From NCBI RefSeq assembly GCF_002871005.1, contig NZ_PHSN01000002.1, forward strand, positions 1 to 64,000: a DNA stretch of 64,000 bases, read 5' to 3'. Positions within the stretch are counted from its first letter, which is position 1; each line of letters starts with the position of its first letter. The stretch comes from Acidimangrovimonas sediminis. GTDB taxonomy: Bacteria; Pseudomonadota; Alphaproteobacteria; Rhodobacterales; Rhodobacteraceae. Positions 37,453 through 47,164 of the stretch are shown here, piece by piece. Both the position numbers and the translations under genes were made by a program. The notes below the pieces were generated by a model. That model was not told the origin of the DNA. It worked only from the letters and a program-made list of their open reading frames with translations, and did not search any database.

Positions 37453-38172
37453 TCACACGTTCACCAGATGCGCCACCTCGCTGGCGCTTTCGGTCCGGGT
37501 CGAGCCCTGACGCTCGGTCCGCCCGCGCAGCAGCACGCAATAGCTGTCGGCGAAGGACCAGGCGAAATCGAGATATTGTTCGACGATGACGATCGTCACC
37601 CCCAGCTCCTCGCGCACGCGGCGCAAAGCGGCCTCGATCTGCTGCACCACGTTGGGCTGGATGCCCTCGGTCGGTTCGTCCAGCAACAGAAGCTTCGGCT
37701 GACCCGCCAGCGCCCGGCCGATGGCCAGTTGCTGCTGTTCGCCGCCCGACAGGACGCCGCCCTTGCGCGCCTTGATCTGCGCGAGCTTCGGGAAGAGGTC
37801 GTAGATGTGGTCGGGGATGCCTTGCGAGATCATCCCCTTGCCCCGGCCCTTCAGCGCCGAAAGGCCGGAGGCAAGGTTCTCCTCCACCGTCATGTGGGAA
37901 AAGATGTGCCGCCCCTGCGGAACGAAACCGATGCCCGCGCGGGCGCGTTCGTGCGGCCCGTGCCGCGTCACCTCGGCGCCGTCGAAGCGGATGGTGCCGG
38001 CGGTGGCGCGCTGCACCCCCATGATGGTGCGCAGAAGCGTGGTCTTGCCCACCCCGTTGCGCCCGATCAGCGCCAGCGCCCCGCCCTTCGGCACGTTCAG
38101 CTCGATGTCCCACAGCACCTGGCTTTGGCCGTAGGCGGCGGAAACCTTGTCGAGTGTCAGAAGGTTGTCCAT
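37453..38172 (-). CDS. urtE: Urea-type ABC transporter ATP-binding protein UrtE
   Basis: 239 residues of LivF-like ATPase. Walker A GRNGVGKTT (about 35-43), signature LSGGEQQQLAIGRAL and Walker B LLLLDEPTEGIQPNVV are present; EGIQPNVVQ is characteristic of UrtE rather than LivF. The start at 38172 (MDNLLTLDKVSAAYGQS) fits the family; a longer frame overlaps urtD. Last gene of the urtABCDE operon. Confidence 0.92.
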   Translation of the reverse strand: MDNLLTLDKVSAAYGQSQVLWDIELNVPKGGALALIGRNGVGKTTLLRTIMGVQRATAGTIRFDGAEVTRHGPHERARAGIGFVPQGRHIFSHMTVEENLASGLSALKGRGKGMISQGIPDHIYDLFPKLAQIKARKGGVLSGGEQQQLAIGRALAGQPKLLLLDEPTEGIQPNVVQQIEAALRRVREELGVTIVIVEQYLDFAWSFADSYCVLLRGRTERQGSTRTESASEVAHLVNV

Positions 38173-38183
38173 CACGCTCCCCC

Positions 38184-38951
38184 TCAATGATCCGACCGGC
38201 CGAGGTAGACCGCGGCGACCTCGGGGTCGTTGCGGATCTGCTCGACCGTGCCCTGGCGCAGGAACTTGCCCTGATGCATCACCGTCACCTTGCCCCCCAG
38301 CGCCTCGACGAAGGTCATGTCGTGGTCGATCACCAGCACGGTGTGGCGCCCGACCAGCGAATGAATCAGCTGGGCGGTGCGCGCGGTCTCGTTCGGGCCC
38401 ATCCCTGCGGTGGGTTCGTCCAGCAGCAGCAGTTCCGCCCCCGTGGCCACGACCATTCCGATCTCGATCCACTGCTTTTCGCCATGGGCCAGTTCACCGG
38501 CCAGCACGTCGGCGCGGTCGGCAAGGCCCACGATCTCGAGGATTTCCTCGACCCGCGCGCGTTCGTCCGCCGGAACCGCAAGGCCGAGGCCCCGCCACCA
38601 GCGCCGGTCGCGCCGGGCGGCCAGCGCAAGGTTGTCGCGCACGCTGAGCGAGGGCACGACGCCCGGGGTCTGGAACTTGCGGCAGATGCCGCGGCGGACG
38701 ATCTCGTATTCCGGCAGGCCGCTGATCTCGTGCCCGCGGAACCGCACCTTGCCCGAGGCCGCCTGTACCCGCCCGATGATCGTGTCGCACAGCGTCGACT
38801 TGCCCGCGCCGTTCGGGCCGATCAGGATCCGAAGCTCCCCCGCCTCCAGCGTCATCGAGAAGTTGTCGATCGCCTTGAAGCCGTCGAAATCCACCGTCAC
38901 CCCGTCGACCGACAGGAGAAGCGGTTTTGTCTCTTCCGCGATCACGCTCAT
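38184..38951 (-). CDS. urtD: Urea-type ABC transporter ATP-binding protein UrtD
   Basis: 255 residues of LivG-like ATPase: Walker A GPNGAGKST (about 45-53), signature-region LAHGEKQWIEIGM and Walker B LLLLDEPTAGMGPNE. The AHGEKQWLEI-type signature is typical of UrtD. It overlaps urtC by 4 bases and precedes urtE by 11 bases. Confidence 0.93.
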   Translation of the reverse strand: MSVIAEETKPLLLSVDGVTVDFDGFKAIDNFSMTLEAGELRILIGPNGAGKSTLCDTIIGRVQAASGKVRFRGHEISGLPEYEIVRRGICRKFQTPGVVPSLSVRDNLALAARRDRRWWRGLGLAVPADERARVEEILEIVGLADRADVLAGELAHGEKQWIEIGMVVATGAELLLLDEPTAGMGPNETARTAQLIHSLVGRHTVLVIDHDMTFVEALGGKVTVMHQGKFLRQGTVEQIRNDPEVAAVYLGRSDH

Positions 38952-40009
38952 TGCGGGGCCTCCACCGGCTGCGGCTGCGGTTTACGTGCGCTGCGGCGCG
39001 TCAGATCCTCGGCCAGTCCCATGATGCCCCGCGGCAGGAAGCCGACGACAAGGATGAAGACGAGGCCGAGGACGTAAAGCCACGCGCCCGGCAGGTAGCT
39101 GGAAATCTCGTCCTTGGCGAAGTTCACGGCCAGCGTACCGATCACCGCGCCCCAAAGGCTGCCACGCCCCCCGACCGCGACCCAGACCACCATCTCGATC
39201 GACGGCACGACGCCGACCAGGGCGGGGGAAATCACGCCCGCATGCAGAGTAAAGAGCGCCCCGCCGATGCCGGCCAGCATCGCGGCCAGGGTGAAGGCCA
39301 CCACCTTGTAGGGCGTGGTGTCGTAGCCCAGGAACCGCACCCGGTTCTCGCCGTCCCGCGTGGCGCGCAACAGCATCCCGAACCGCGACCGGATCAGCCA
39401 GCGTACGCCCGCAAAGCAGACCACGACGAGGGCCAGCGTCACCCAGTAGAGGACCACGGGCGCCCTGGCCGCGTTCAGATCGAAGCCATAGAGCGTCTGG
39501 AAGTTCGTCAGGCCGTTGAAGCCGCCGGTCGCGCCCTGCTGGCTGACCAGCAGCGTGGCAAAGCTCAGCGCCAGCGCCTGGGTGATCAGCGCGAAATAGA
39601 CACCCACCACCCGGCGGCGGAACACCAGCCACGAGAAGAACCCGGCAAAGACCCCCGGCACCACGACGACCATGAGCGTCGCGAGGACCGGGCTCTTGAA
39701 CGGCACCCACCACCACGGCAGCGCGGTGATCCCGCTCCACTCCATGAAATCGGGCAGGCTGCCAGGCTCCAGCCCCGCAAGCTTCATGTGGATGGCCAGC
39801 GCATAGCCGCCAAGGCCGAAGAACACCCCCTGCCCGAGGGTGAGGATCCCCGCCTCGCCCCACACGAGCATCAGCCCGATGGCAAGGATCGACATGGCGA
39901 GGAAACGGCCCAGCAGGCTGAGTTCATAGCCCGAGATCAGCCAAGGGGCTGCGATGGCCAGCAGGACCACGGGAATCCACAGGCGGCTGAGAAACGGTGT
40001 CTGGGTCAT
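38948..40009 (-). CDS. urtC: Urea-type ABC transporter permease UrtC
   Basis: 353 residues, about ten membrane helices, LivM-like. Family hallmarks include LMLVWGEAGILTLGQGVFFGLGGYA near 45-70 and GIGGALFTLHAGVISPALVG. It lies 3 bases after urtB, so both permease genes are translated from one message. Confidence 0.92.
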   Translation of the reverse strand: MTQTPFLSRLWIPVVLLAIAAPWLISGYELSLLGRFLAMSILAIGLMLVWGEAGILTLGQGVFFGLGGYALAIHMKLAGLEPGSLPDFMEWSGITALPWWWVPFKSPVLATLMVVVVPGVFAGFFSWLVFRRRVVGVYFALITQALALSFATLLVSQQGATGGFNGLTNFQTLYGFDLNAARAPVVLYWVTLALVVVCFAGVRWLIRSRFGMLLRATRDGENRVRFLGYDTTPYKVVAFTLAAMLAGIGGALFTLHAGVISPALVGVVPSIEMVVWVAVGGRGSLWGAVIGTLAVNFAKDEISSYLPGAWLYVLGLVFILVVGFLPRGIMGLAEDLTRRSARKPQPQPVEAPQ

Positions 40010-40012
40010 GAC

Positions 40013-40921
40013 TTATTCCTCCAGCGCACGCGAGCGCACGGCGATCACGCCTTGCGGCCGGAATTGCAGGAAGACGATGACGAAGACGAGGACGAGGACC
40101 TGGCTCATCGACACATCGAGGAAGATCTGGCTGAGCGCCGAGACAAGGCCGAGGATCAGCGCGGCGATCGTGGTGCCCACCATCGACCCAAGCCCGCCGA
40201 GGATGACGACAAGGAACGCGGGCACGATATAGCTTTGCCCGACCGAGGGCGTCACAGGGCCAAGGAGCGCCAGCACCACGCCTGCAAGCCCCGCGATCCC
40301 GCTGCCAAGGCAGAAGACCGCAAGGTCGACCTGCCGCACGTTGATGCCCGAGGCGGCGGCCATCATCCGGTCCTGGTTCACCGCGCGGACCAGAAGACCG
40401 ATGCGGCTTTTCGCGATGAAAAGGCCAAGGGCCGCCAGCACCACCACGGCGACCAGCAGGATGAAGAGGCGCGTTGCAGGCAGGCTCAGCCCCGCCAAGG
40501 GCCCCGAGGCGATGGCGAAGGAATGGTTCAGCCAGTCGGGCGCGGTGACCGACACGCCGATCGGTCCGAAGACGTCGCGCGCGCCTTGCTGCAGGATCAG
40601 GCTGGTGCCCCATGTCGCCAGAAGCGTGTCGAGCGGGCGAGAGGACAGCCGGTGGATCACCGACACCTCGATCACCGCGCCGACGGCAGCGGCACCGACA
40701 AAGGCCACGGGCATCGCGACCAGAAGGGCCAGCGGCCCGGGCACGACGAGGAAGGTCAGGTAGGCAAGGTATCCGCCCAGCATCAGCATCTCGCCATGGG
40801 CCATGTTGATGACCCGCATCAGCCCGAAGCTGAGGGCAAGGCCGAGGGCCGCGAGGACGACGAGCGAGGCGACGCTGAAGCCGTTGAACACCTGGCCTAT
40901 GAGGAGGGGCAGGTCGAGCAT
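40013..40921 (-). CDS. urtB: Urea-type ABC transporter permease UrtB
   Basis: 302 residues, LivH-like with about eight membrane helices. LGLALSFGLMRVINMAHGEMLMLGGY (in part at 26-50) is the classic UrtB sequence. Compared with cyanobacterial UrtB it has no long N-terminal periplasmic extension. Separated from urtA by 192 bases carrying a strong hairpin. Confidence 0.92.
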   Translation of the reverse strand: MLDLPLLIGQVFNGFSVASLVVLAALGLALSFGLMRVINMAHGEMLMLGGYLAYLTFLVVPGPLALLVAMPVAFVGAAAVGAVIEVSVIHRLSSRPLDTLLATWGTSLILQQGARDVFGPIGVSVTAPDWLNHSFAIASGPLAGLSLPATRLFILLVAVVVLAALGLFIAKSRIGLLVRAVNQDRMMAAASGINVRQVDLAVFCLGSGIAGLAGVVLALLGPVTPSVGQSYIVPAFLVVILGGLGSMVGTTIAALILGLVSALSQIFLDVSMSQVLVLVFVIVFLQFRPQGVIAVRSRALEE

Positions 40922-40979
40922 GTGAGGTCTCCGGTATGCGAGGGGGCCCGGGAGCCGTCGGATAGGTGCGAGGGGAGGG

Positions 40980-41011
40980 GGCCGCGGCGGAAGATGGGAT
41001 CCGCCGCGGCC
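40980..41011 (-). promoter_or_regulatory. Strong intercistronic hairpin between urtA and urtB
   Basis: GGCCGCGGCGGA and TCCGCCGCGGCC form a perfect 12-bp, all-but-two G/C stem around an 8-base loop. No T run follows in the urt direction. Such stems after the binding-protein gene often protect its message and lower expression of downstream permease genes; that role here is inference. Confidence 0.65.
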
Positions 41012-41113
41012 GGGTCGGCCCCGGGTCGGCCTCCGCTCAGCCCGGGGGGACCGCGGATCGGGGCCGGTGGGGGGCGTCTTGCGAAGGCGGGCTGCTGCCC
41101 GCCTCGGGCCGCG

Positions 41114-42304
41114 TCAGTGCAGCTTGCAGGACTTGTTCGGGAAGGCGACCGGATCGTAGGGATCGGGCTGGATCGCACCGTCCGATTTCCACTCGATCTT
41201 GAACTGCCCGTCGGGCTGGAGCTTGCCAACATAGGCGGTCTGCACGAGGCTCTGGTTCTGGGCGAAGTGCACGTCGCCCATCGGGCTTGCGATCTTCAGG
41301 CCGACGGCGGCGGCGCGCACCTTGTCGGGGTTGAAGCTTTTCGCCTTCTCGACCGCGGCCTTCCAGGCGTAGACGTCAAGATAGCCATGGACCATCGGGT
41401 CGGTGATCGCGGCGTTCTTGCCGAACTTCGCCTGATAGTCGGCGACGAACTTCTTGTTGGCGGCCCCCGGCAGGCTTTCGAAATAGTTCCAGCCGGCAAA
41501 GCTGTCCTGCACCAGTTTGGTGCCCATCGCCTGGGCTTCCTGCTCGCCGATCGAGAAGGACATCACCGGCAGCTTCTCGGGCGACATGCCCGCGGCGGCC
41601 ATCTGCTTGAAGAACGAGACGTTGGAATCGCCGTTCAGGGTGTTGAAGATGATGTCGGGCTTGGCGGCCTGGATCTTGGCGATCACGGCCGAGAAATCGG
41701 TCCCGCCCAGCGGCACGTATTGTTCGCCCACGGTCTTCAGCCCGTCCTTGGCGATGTGCTTTTTCAGGATCAGGTTGGCGGTGCGCGGGAAGACGTAATC
41801 CGACCCGATCAGGAAGTACTTCTTGTACCCCGCCTTCTCGGCCCATTTCAGCGAGGGCACGATCTGCTGGTTCGGCTGGGCGCCCGAATACATGATGTTG
41901 GGCGAGCATTCGTTGCCCTCGAACTGCACCGGGTACCACAGCAGGTTCTTGGTGCGCTGGAACACCGGCAGCATCGCCTTGCGCGAGGCCGAGGTCCAGC
42001 CGCCGAACACCGTGGCGACCTTGTCGTCCTGGATGAGCTTGGTGGCCTTCTGGGCGAAGATCGCGGGATCCGAGGCGCCGTCCTCGACCACCGGAACGAT
42101 CTTCTTGCCCATCACGCCGCCGGCGGCGTTGATCTCGTCGATCGCCATCATCTCGGCGTTCTTCACCGTGACTTCGCTGATCGCCATCGTGCCCGAAAGC
42201 GATTGCAGCACGCCCACCTTCACGGTGCCTTCGGCATGGGCGCCGACGGAGAAGGCCGCCGTCGCCAGCAGCGCGCCGGTCAGCAATCCTGTCGCCTGTT
42301 TCAT
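41114..42304 (-). CDS. urtA: Urea-type ABC transporter substrate-binding protein UrtA
   Basis: 396 residues. Signal peptide about 1-24 (ending GAHA). Family signatures: VGVLQSLSGTMAISE, VFGGWTSASRKAMLPVF and LLWYPVQFEGNECSPNI, which separate UrtA/FmdD-type proteins from LivJ. Substrate could be urea or a short-chain amide; no urease or amidase gene is in the window to decide. First gene of the leftward urtABCDE operon, next to the permease-like sensor system. Confidence 0.93.
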   Translation of the reverse strand: MKQATGLLTGALLATAAFSVGAHAEGTVKVGVLQSLSGTMAISEVTVKNAEMMAIDEINAAGGVMGKKIVPVVEDGASDPAIFAQKATKLIQDDKVATVFGGWTSASRKAMLPVFQRTKNLLWYPVQFEGNECSPNIMYSGAQPNQQIVPSLKWAEKAGYKKYFLIGSDYVFPRTANLILKKHIAKDGLKTVGEQYVPLGGTDFSAVIAKIQAAKPDIIFNTLNGDSNVSFFKQMAAAGMSPEKLPVMSFSIGEQEAQAMGTKLVQDSFAGWNYFESLPGAANKKFVADYQAKFGKNAAITDPMVHGYLDVYAWKAAVEKAKSFNPDKVRAAAVGLKIASPMGDVHFAQNQSLVQTAYVGKLQPDGQFKIEWKSDGAIQPDPYDPVAFPNKSCKLH

Positions 42305-42510
42305 GGGAACTCCCTGTGTTTCATCTGGTTACGCGTTTGCGGAAACCAGCCTATGCCGCGGCGCGGCGCAGGGGGTATGGGCCGTTTGGGGTATGGACCC
42401 GGGCGGGGGAGGCCGTCACGTTCGGGCTCGCGCGCAGATCCTTGCGGTCCGTGCAAACGGCGATGCTGGGGGGCCGGGGCCGGCCGGAACGCCGCGCGCC
42501 CTTTCCAGTC

Positions 42511-42555
42511 TTTCTTGCGGAAATACTCCCGGGGGTCCGGGGGCGGCGCCCCCGG
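42511..42555. repeat. Half copy of the palindromic repeat (copy C)
   Basis: Read on the minus strand this shares CCCCCGGACCCCCGGGA and TATTTCCGC with the left half of copy A near 2950-2975. The mirrored half is missing. It lies between ddaH and urtA; the remaining bases of 42305-42571 show no gene. Confidence 0.6.
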
Positions 42556-42571
42556 CCTTGCCGTGCGTGCC

Positions 42572-43363
42572 TCAGCTCGGGCTGAAGCGCAGGCTGAGGC
42601 AGGACATCCCGCCGTCGAGCTTGGCGCATTCGGTATTGCCGATCTCGCGCACGTCGTAGCCCGCCTTGACCAGCGCCGCGCGGGTCTTGGCAAAGCCCGC
42701 GGGCATCAGCACGAGGTCGTTGAACCGGATCGTGTTGGCCGCGGCCTCCTCGCCCTCGGCGGTGTGGATCACCCGGTAGCCCTCGAAACAGCCCGAGGCC
42801 GCGAGGCGCGGGGTGGCAAGGATCGTCTCGGCATCGAGCAGCGAACAGTCGGTCTTGAAATGCAGCACGCCCTTGGGCACCACGACCTCGCGCACCGTGT
42901 AGCCCCAGCGCGCAGTCAGCGCGCCCAGCTGGCGGATGCCCTCGGCGTCGGTTCGCGCGGAACGGCCGACGAGGATCTCGCGCTCCGTCACCAGAATGTC
43001 GCCGCCCTCGATATGGCCTGGGGCCGCGATCTCCAGCACCTCGGAATAGAGGGTGCGCAGGACAGGGGCCATCTCGGCCGCCTCGCCCATCCGGGTCGGC
43101 GCGCCGGGGCGCATCACGATCGCGCCCTCGGGCAGGCAGAGCGCGGTATCCTCGACGAAGACCGAATCCGGGTAGGCGTCGAGCGGCCCGAGGTCGAGCA
43201 CCTGCGCCCCGGTGGAGCGCAGGGTCGCCACGTAATGGCGATGATTTTCCAGCATGATCCCGAGATCCGGGGTGCCGGTGTCGACGGCGCGCAAGCCCCT
43301 GGTGATCGAGGGCGCGGGCGCCCGGGTGATCGCGTGGCTGAAGCGGAAGGACCGGTCGCTCAT
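42572..43363 (-). CDS. Dimethylargininase-like amidinohydrolase (DDAH family)
   Basis: 263 residues. Family segments are [10 protein letters not shown] (about 65-74), [10 protein letters not shown] (about 116-125), [11 protein letters not shown] with the catalytic His, and a C-terminal [10 protein letters not shown] holding the nucleophilic Cys. DDAH enzymes release dimethylamine and citrulline from dimethylarginine; relatives act on other guanidino compounds. The ATG overlaps the metG stop as ATGA, so translation is coupled to methionyl-tRNA synthetase, an odd pairing. A longer frame back to 43498 is antisense-like overlap with metG and rejected. Confidence 0.9.
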   Translation of the reverse strand: MSDRSFRFSHAITRAPAPSITRGLRAVDTGTPDLGIMLENHRHYVATLRSTGAQVLDLGPLDAYPDSVFVEDTALCLPEGAIVMRPGAPTRMGEAAEMAPVLRTLYSEVLEIAAPGHIEGGDILVTEREILVGRSARTDAEGIRQLGALTARWGYTVREVVVPKGVLHFKTDCSLLDAETILATPRLAASGCFEGYRVIHTAEGEEAAANTIRFNDLVLMPAGFAKTRAALVKAGYDVREIGNTECAKLDGGMSCLSLRFSPS

Positions 43364-45075
43364 GCCCGCACCCCCGCGAATTTCTGCTGCCAATCGGCGC
43401 GTTCCTCGTCGGCAATCTTGCGGAACATGACCTCGGGCACGGTGAAGGCGTGGCCGGGTTTCAGCACGTCGAGCGCGGCGGCCACGTCGTCGGGCCACGC
43501 GGTGTCATCGGTCTTCATGGCCTCCAGCATTACCGCTGATGCATCCGGGATGAAGGGTGCCGAGAGGACGGCGTAGAGGCGGATGAGGTTGAGGCCCAGG
43601 CGGACCTGCGCCGCGGCCTTCGCCGGGTCTTCCTTGAAGGTCGACCAGGGGGCGGCGCTTTGCAGGTACTCGTTGCCCGCGACCCAGATCGCGCGCAGCT
43701 CGGTCGCCGATTTGCGGACCTCCATCGCCTCCATGTTGGCCTCGTAGGCGCGGATGCGGGGGGTGATCTCGGCGATCAGCGCCTCTTCGGCCGCGCCATA
43801 TGTGCCCTCAGGCACTGCCTCGCCGAACTTCGAGCGGCAGAACTTGGTGATACGGCTGACGAAGTTGCCCAGCACGTCGGCGAGGTCCTTGTTCACCGAG
43901 GCCTGGAAATTCTCCCACGTGAACTCGCTGTCCGAGCTTTCGGGCGCGTGCGACAGCAGCCACCAGCGCCAGTAGTCGGCGGGCAGGATGGAAAGCGCCT
44001 GGTCCATGAACACGCCGCGGCCCTGGCTGGTGGAGAACTGGCCGCCATCGTAGTTCAGGTAATTGAACGACTTGATGTAGTCGACCAGCTTCCACGGCTC
44101 GCCCGAGCCGAGGATTGTGGAGGGGAACGACAGCGTGTGAAACGGCACGTTATCCTTGCCCATGAACTCCACATAACGCACGTCGTCTGCGCCCTTGTCG
44201 GTGCGCCACCAGCGCAGCCAGGCGTCTTCGTCCAGACCGTTCGCATCGGCCCATTCGGCGGTCGCGGCGATGTATTCGATCGGCGCATCGAACCAGACGT
44301 AGAAGACCTTACCCTCCATCCCCGGCCAGTCCTGATCGCCCTTCTTCACGGGGATGCCCCAGTCCAGATCGCGGGTGATGCCGCGGTCTTGCAGGCCGTC
44401 GCCGTCATTCAGCCACTTCTTGGCGATCGAGGTGGTCAGGATCGGCCAGTCCGTCTTGCTGTCGATCCACGTGTTCAGCTCGTCCCGCATCGCCGACTGG
44501 CGCAGGAACAGGTGCTTGGTCTCGCGTACCTCGAGGTCGGTCGATCCCGAGATTGCCGAGCGCGGGTTGATCAGATCGGTCGGATCCAGCTGCTTGGTGC
44601 AGTTCTCGCACTGGTCGCCGCGCGCCTTGTCGTAGCCGCAGTTCGGGCAGGTGCCCTCGATGTAGCGGTCGGGCAGGAAGCGGCCGTCGGCATTGGAATA
44701 GACCTGTTTCTCGCTGACTTCGGAGATCAGGCCGGCGTCGGCCAGCCGGCCGGCGAAATGCTGGGTGAGCGCGTGGTTGCGCTGGCTCGAGGACCGCCCG
44801 AAATGGTCGAAGGACAGCCGGTAGCCCGCGGCGAGGCCGGCCTGCACCTCGTGCATCTCGGCGCAATATTCGGCCACCGGCTTGCCCGCCTTGGCGGCGG
44901 CCAGTTCGGCAGGGGTGCCATGTTCGTCGGTGGCGCAGATGAACATCACCTCGTTGCCCCGGCCGCGCTGGAAGCGGGCGTAGAGGTCGGCGGGCAGCTG
45001 GCTGCCCACGAGGTTTCCGAGGTGCTTGATCCCGTTGATGTAGGGCAGCGCCGAGGTGATGAGTATCCGTGCCAT
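43360..45075 (-). CDS. metG: Methionyl-tRNA synthetase
   Basis: 571 residues. The class I HIGH motif is HLGN at 18-21 after PYINGIK. A zinc knuckle [17 protein letters not shown] lies near 143-159. The second signature, normally KMSKS, appears as [11 protein letters not shown] (about 342-352), the variant seen in the FSTS-type MetG group. The anticodon-binding helical domain follows; no C-terminal tRNA-binding (OB) extension is present. Confidence 0.95.
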   Translation of the reverse strand: MARILITSALPYINGIKHLGNLVGSQLPADLYARFQRGRGNEVMFICATDEHGTPAELAAAKAGKPVAEYCAEMHEVQAGLAAGYRLSFDHFGRSSSQRNHALTQHFAGRLADAGLISEVSEKQVYSNADGRFLPDRYIEGTCPNCGYDKARGDQCENCTKQLDPTDLINPRSAISGSTDLEVRETKHLFLRQSAMRDELNTWIDSKTDWPILTTSIAKKWLNDGDGLQDRGITRDLDWGIPVKKGDQDWPGMEGKVFYVWFDAPIEYIAATAEWADANGLDEDAWLRWWRTDKGADDVRYVEFMGKDNVPFHTLSFPSTILGSGEPWKLVDYIKSFNYLNYDGGQFSTSQGRGVFMDQALSILPADYWRWWLLSHAPESSDSEFTWENFQASVNKDLADVLGNFVSRITKFCRSKFGEAVPEGTYGAAEEALIAEITPRIRAYEANMEAMEVRKSATELRAIWVAGNEYLQSAAPWSTFKEDPAKAAAQVRLGLNLIRLYAVLSAPFIPDASAVMLEAMKTDDTAWPDDVAAALDVLKPGHAFTVPEVMFRKIADEERADWQQKFAGVRA

Positions 45076-45122
45076 GAATGCGCCTCTTTAGGTGTGGGCG
45101 CCCATGTAGCCCAGAAGGGGCC

Positions 45123-47162
45123 TCAGCGCCAGAGGTGCGCGCGGCTGGCCATCATCCCCTGCGCTTTGGCCAGCAGGCGGTTCGCCGGGCCGGGCCGGGG
45201 CAGAGGGCCGTGGGCAAGACGGTCGGCCACCACCTCGGGCGGGCAGGGCAGGCCGCTGACCGGATCGAAATACCGCGGGTAGGCGATCAGCGCGGCATGG
45301 GCGAGGGCATGGATATCCGGCCGTGCCCTGCGCCGCGCGGGCACCGGGCCAAGATCGGTCGTCAGCCCCCAGCCCGCGTAGAACGGCGCACCGAGGCAGG
45401 TGACGGGCCTGCCGCGCAGCAGCGCCTCGAACCCCATGAGCGAGGTCATCGTCCAGACCTCGTCGCAGGCCTCGATCAGCGCGATCGGGTCGGCGTGGCG
45501 GGCGGTGACGTCTGCGAGCGGGGAAAGTTCGGCCTCGGGGATGGCGCCACTGCGCAGGCCGGCCTCGACATCCGGGTGGGGTTTGTAGACGATCACCGCC
45601 TCTGGGTGGGCGGCGCGCACTTGTCGCAAAAGGTCAAGGTTCGTGCGGATCTCAGCGGCGCCAAGACGTATGGAAGCGTCGTCTTCCACCTGACCAGGAA
45701 CGAGAATCCTGTGGCCAAGGGGCAGATCGGGCATCTGCCCGGTAATATTGTATTTCGACAAATGGTCCCGGATCAGCCCGCGCACCAGTCGCTCTGCCCT
45801 CAGCGTGCCGCCGGGGGGAGGGCCCGCCGCGATCAGCCGTTCCAGCGCGCTTTCGCGGGTCGGGTCGTAATAGATGCCCCAGGGGTCGGTGACCAGCGAC
45901 AGGGGCGGGATCAGTGCGGCGCCGAGGCCCCGGGACCGCAGGAAGCCGTCCTCGACCCGGATCAGGTCCTCGCCCATCTCCGGTGTCTCCTTGCCCGCCC
46001 AGACCATCAGGCGGCGCCCGGTCTCATCCGCCGTGGCGCGCGCCTTCGCCGGGTCGTCCTGAAACGTCATCCGACGCGCGCGGCCAAAGACCTTCTGCAA
46101 CGGCGCCCGTTTCCACAGGCGCATGCCCATGGCGACATGGCCGTGACGGTCCTCGCGGAAGGCGCGGGCCTCGGCCTCGAGCTGATCCACCGCCTCTTCG
46201 AAGCTGCACAGCCGGTCGCGGCAGGGATCGTACCAGTTGGGATAAAGGATCATGGCGGCGGCGAAAAGCTGGGCCCTGGTCAGCCTGCGCTCGCGCCGCG
46301 GTTCAGGGGCCTCGTCCGTTGTCAGCCCCCAGCCTCCGTAGAAGGGGCGGCCGAAGATCCGGGGCTTGTGCCCGGCAAGGATCGCCTCGAACCCAAGCTG
46401 CGACGACACGGCGTAGACGGCGATCGCGCCCTCCATCAAGGCCCAGGGCGAGACCGGCGCGTCGTAGAGGCTGATCCGGTCGCTCTCGTCATCCGGGCCG
46501 TAATGGCCGGGGCGGTGGCCGCCTGAGGTCTCGGGGTGGGTCTTGATCAGGATCCGGGCGCCCGGATGCTCGATCTGCGCATAGGCCAGCATCTCGCGGA
46601 AGACGCCCTCGGCGACACCGCCGTGGCGGATCGAGGCATCGCCCTTCAACTGGTCGACGACCAGAACATACCCGGGCTCTGGCGGGGGCAGGGCGGGATC
46701 GTGGATGTTGTATTTCGACAGGTCCGCGGCCTTCAGGCGACCGATCCCGTCGCGGGCACGTTGCAGAAGGGCGGAGTCGTCCAGCGGATGGGTGGCCAGC
46801 ATCCGTTCCAGATCGGTGGGGGTGGAGGGGTCGAAATGCACGCCCGAGCGGTCGATCAGCAGGCCCAGCGGCGGCGCCCCGTCGCGCCCGGTCTTCACCG
46901 AGCGCAGGAAGGCATCCTCGATCCGGATCACCGGGCTGCCATGGCGCGCGGCCACCCGTTCGCCCCGGGCCGCCAGCGGGCTGCGGCCCCATACGCCCAC
47001 CGGGTCCTCGGCGCCCGGGAGGCCAAGCGCGGGCCGCAGTCCGGCCAGCGTCAGGATCCGCCGCACACGTCCCGGACGCAGCAGGCCCCCCGCATAACAG
47101 TAGAGCCGCCGAGGGGTTTCCCCCCCGGCGGCCCGGTTTTCCTGGGCGACGTCGCCCGTCAC
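45123..47162 (-). CDS. kpsC: Capsule polysaccharide beta-Kdo linker transferase KpsC
   Basis: 679 residues from a GTG that starts 2 bases after the upstream gene's stop. Two homologous halves are visible: each has RxEDxFLRS (IRIEDAFLRS near 72; IRVEDGFLRSRG near 395), a SKYNI segment (LSKYNIHDP and LSKYNITGQ), a lysine/histidine-proline strand (IKTHPE, YKPHPD), and FYGGWGLTTD/FYAGWGLTTD. KpsC is known to carry two glycosyltransferase modules that build the poly-Kdo linker on phosphatidylglycerol for group 2 capsules. Linked with kpsD-like and kpsS genes. Confidence 0.92.
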   Translation of the reverse strand: MTGDVAQENRAAGGETPRRLYCYAGGLLRPGRVRRILTLAGLRPALGLPGAEDPVGVWGRSPLAARGERVAARHGSPVIRIEDAFLRSVKTGRDGAPPLGLLIDRSGVHFDPSTPTDLERMLATHPLDDSALLQRARDGIGRLKAADLSKYNIHDPALPPPEPGYVLVVDQLKGDASIRHGGVAEGVFREMLAYAQIEHPGARILIKTHPETSGGHRPGHYGPDDESDRISLYDAPVSPWALMEGAIAVYAVSSQLGFEAILAGHKPRIFGRPFYGGWGLTTDEAPEPRRERRLTRAQLFAAAMILYPNWYDPCRDRLCSFEEAVDQLEAEARAFREDRHGHVAMGMRLWKRAPLQKVFGRARRMTFQDDPAKARATADETGRRLMVWAGKETPEMGEDLIRVEDGFLRSRGLGAALIPPLSLVTDPWGIYYDPTRESALERLIAAGPPPGGTLRAERLVRGLIRDHLSKYNITGQMPDLPLGHRILVPGQVEDDASIRLGAAEIRTNLDLLRQVRAAHPEAVIVYKPHPDVEAGLRSGAIPEAELSPLADVTARHADPIALIEACDEVWTMTSLMGFEALLRGRPVTCLGAPFYAGWGLTTDLGPVPARRRARPDIHALAHAALIAYPRYFDPVSGLPCPPEVVADRLAHGPLPRPGPANRLLAKAQGMMASRAHLWR

Positions 47163-47164
47163 GC

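Noticed and set aside
37453-42304. Branched-chain amino acid (Liv) transporter instead of Urt
   Set aside because: Gene order A-B-C-D-E and motifs such as WYPVQFEGNE in the binding protein and EGIQPNVV in the ATPase favour the Urt/Fmd group.
38927-43576. A plus-strand open frame of about 1,550 codons
   Set aside because: It is antisense to urtE-D-C-B-A and ddaH, is dominated by His/Arg/Asp/Gln/Pro, and has no recognisable domain; it reflects GC-rich codon use on the other strand.
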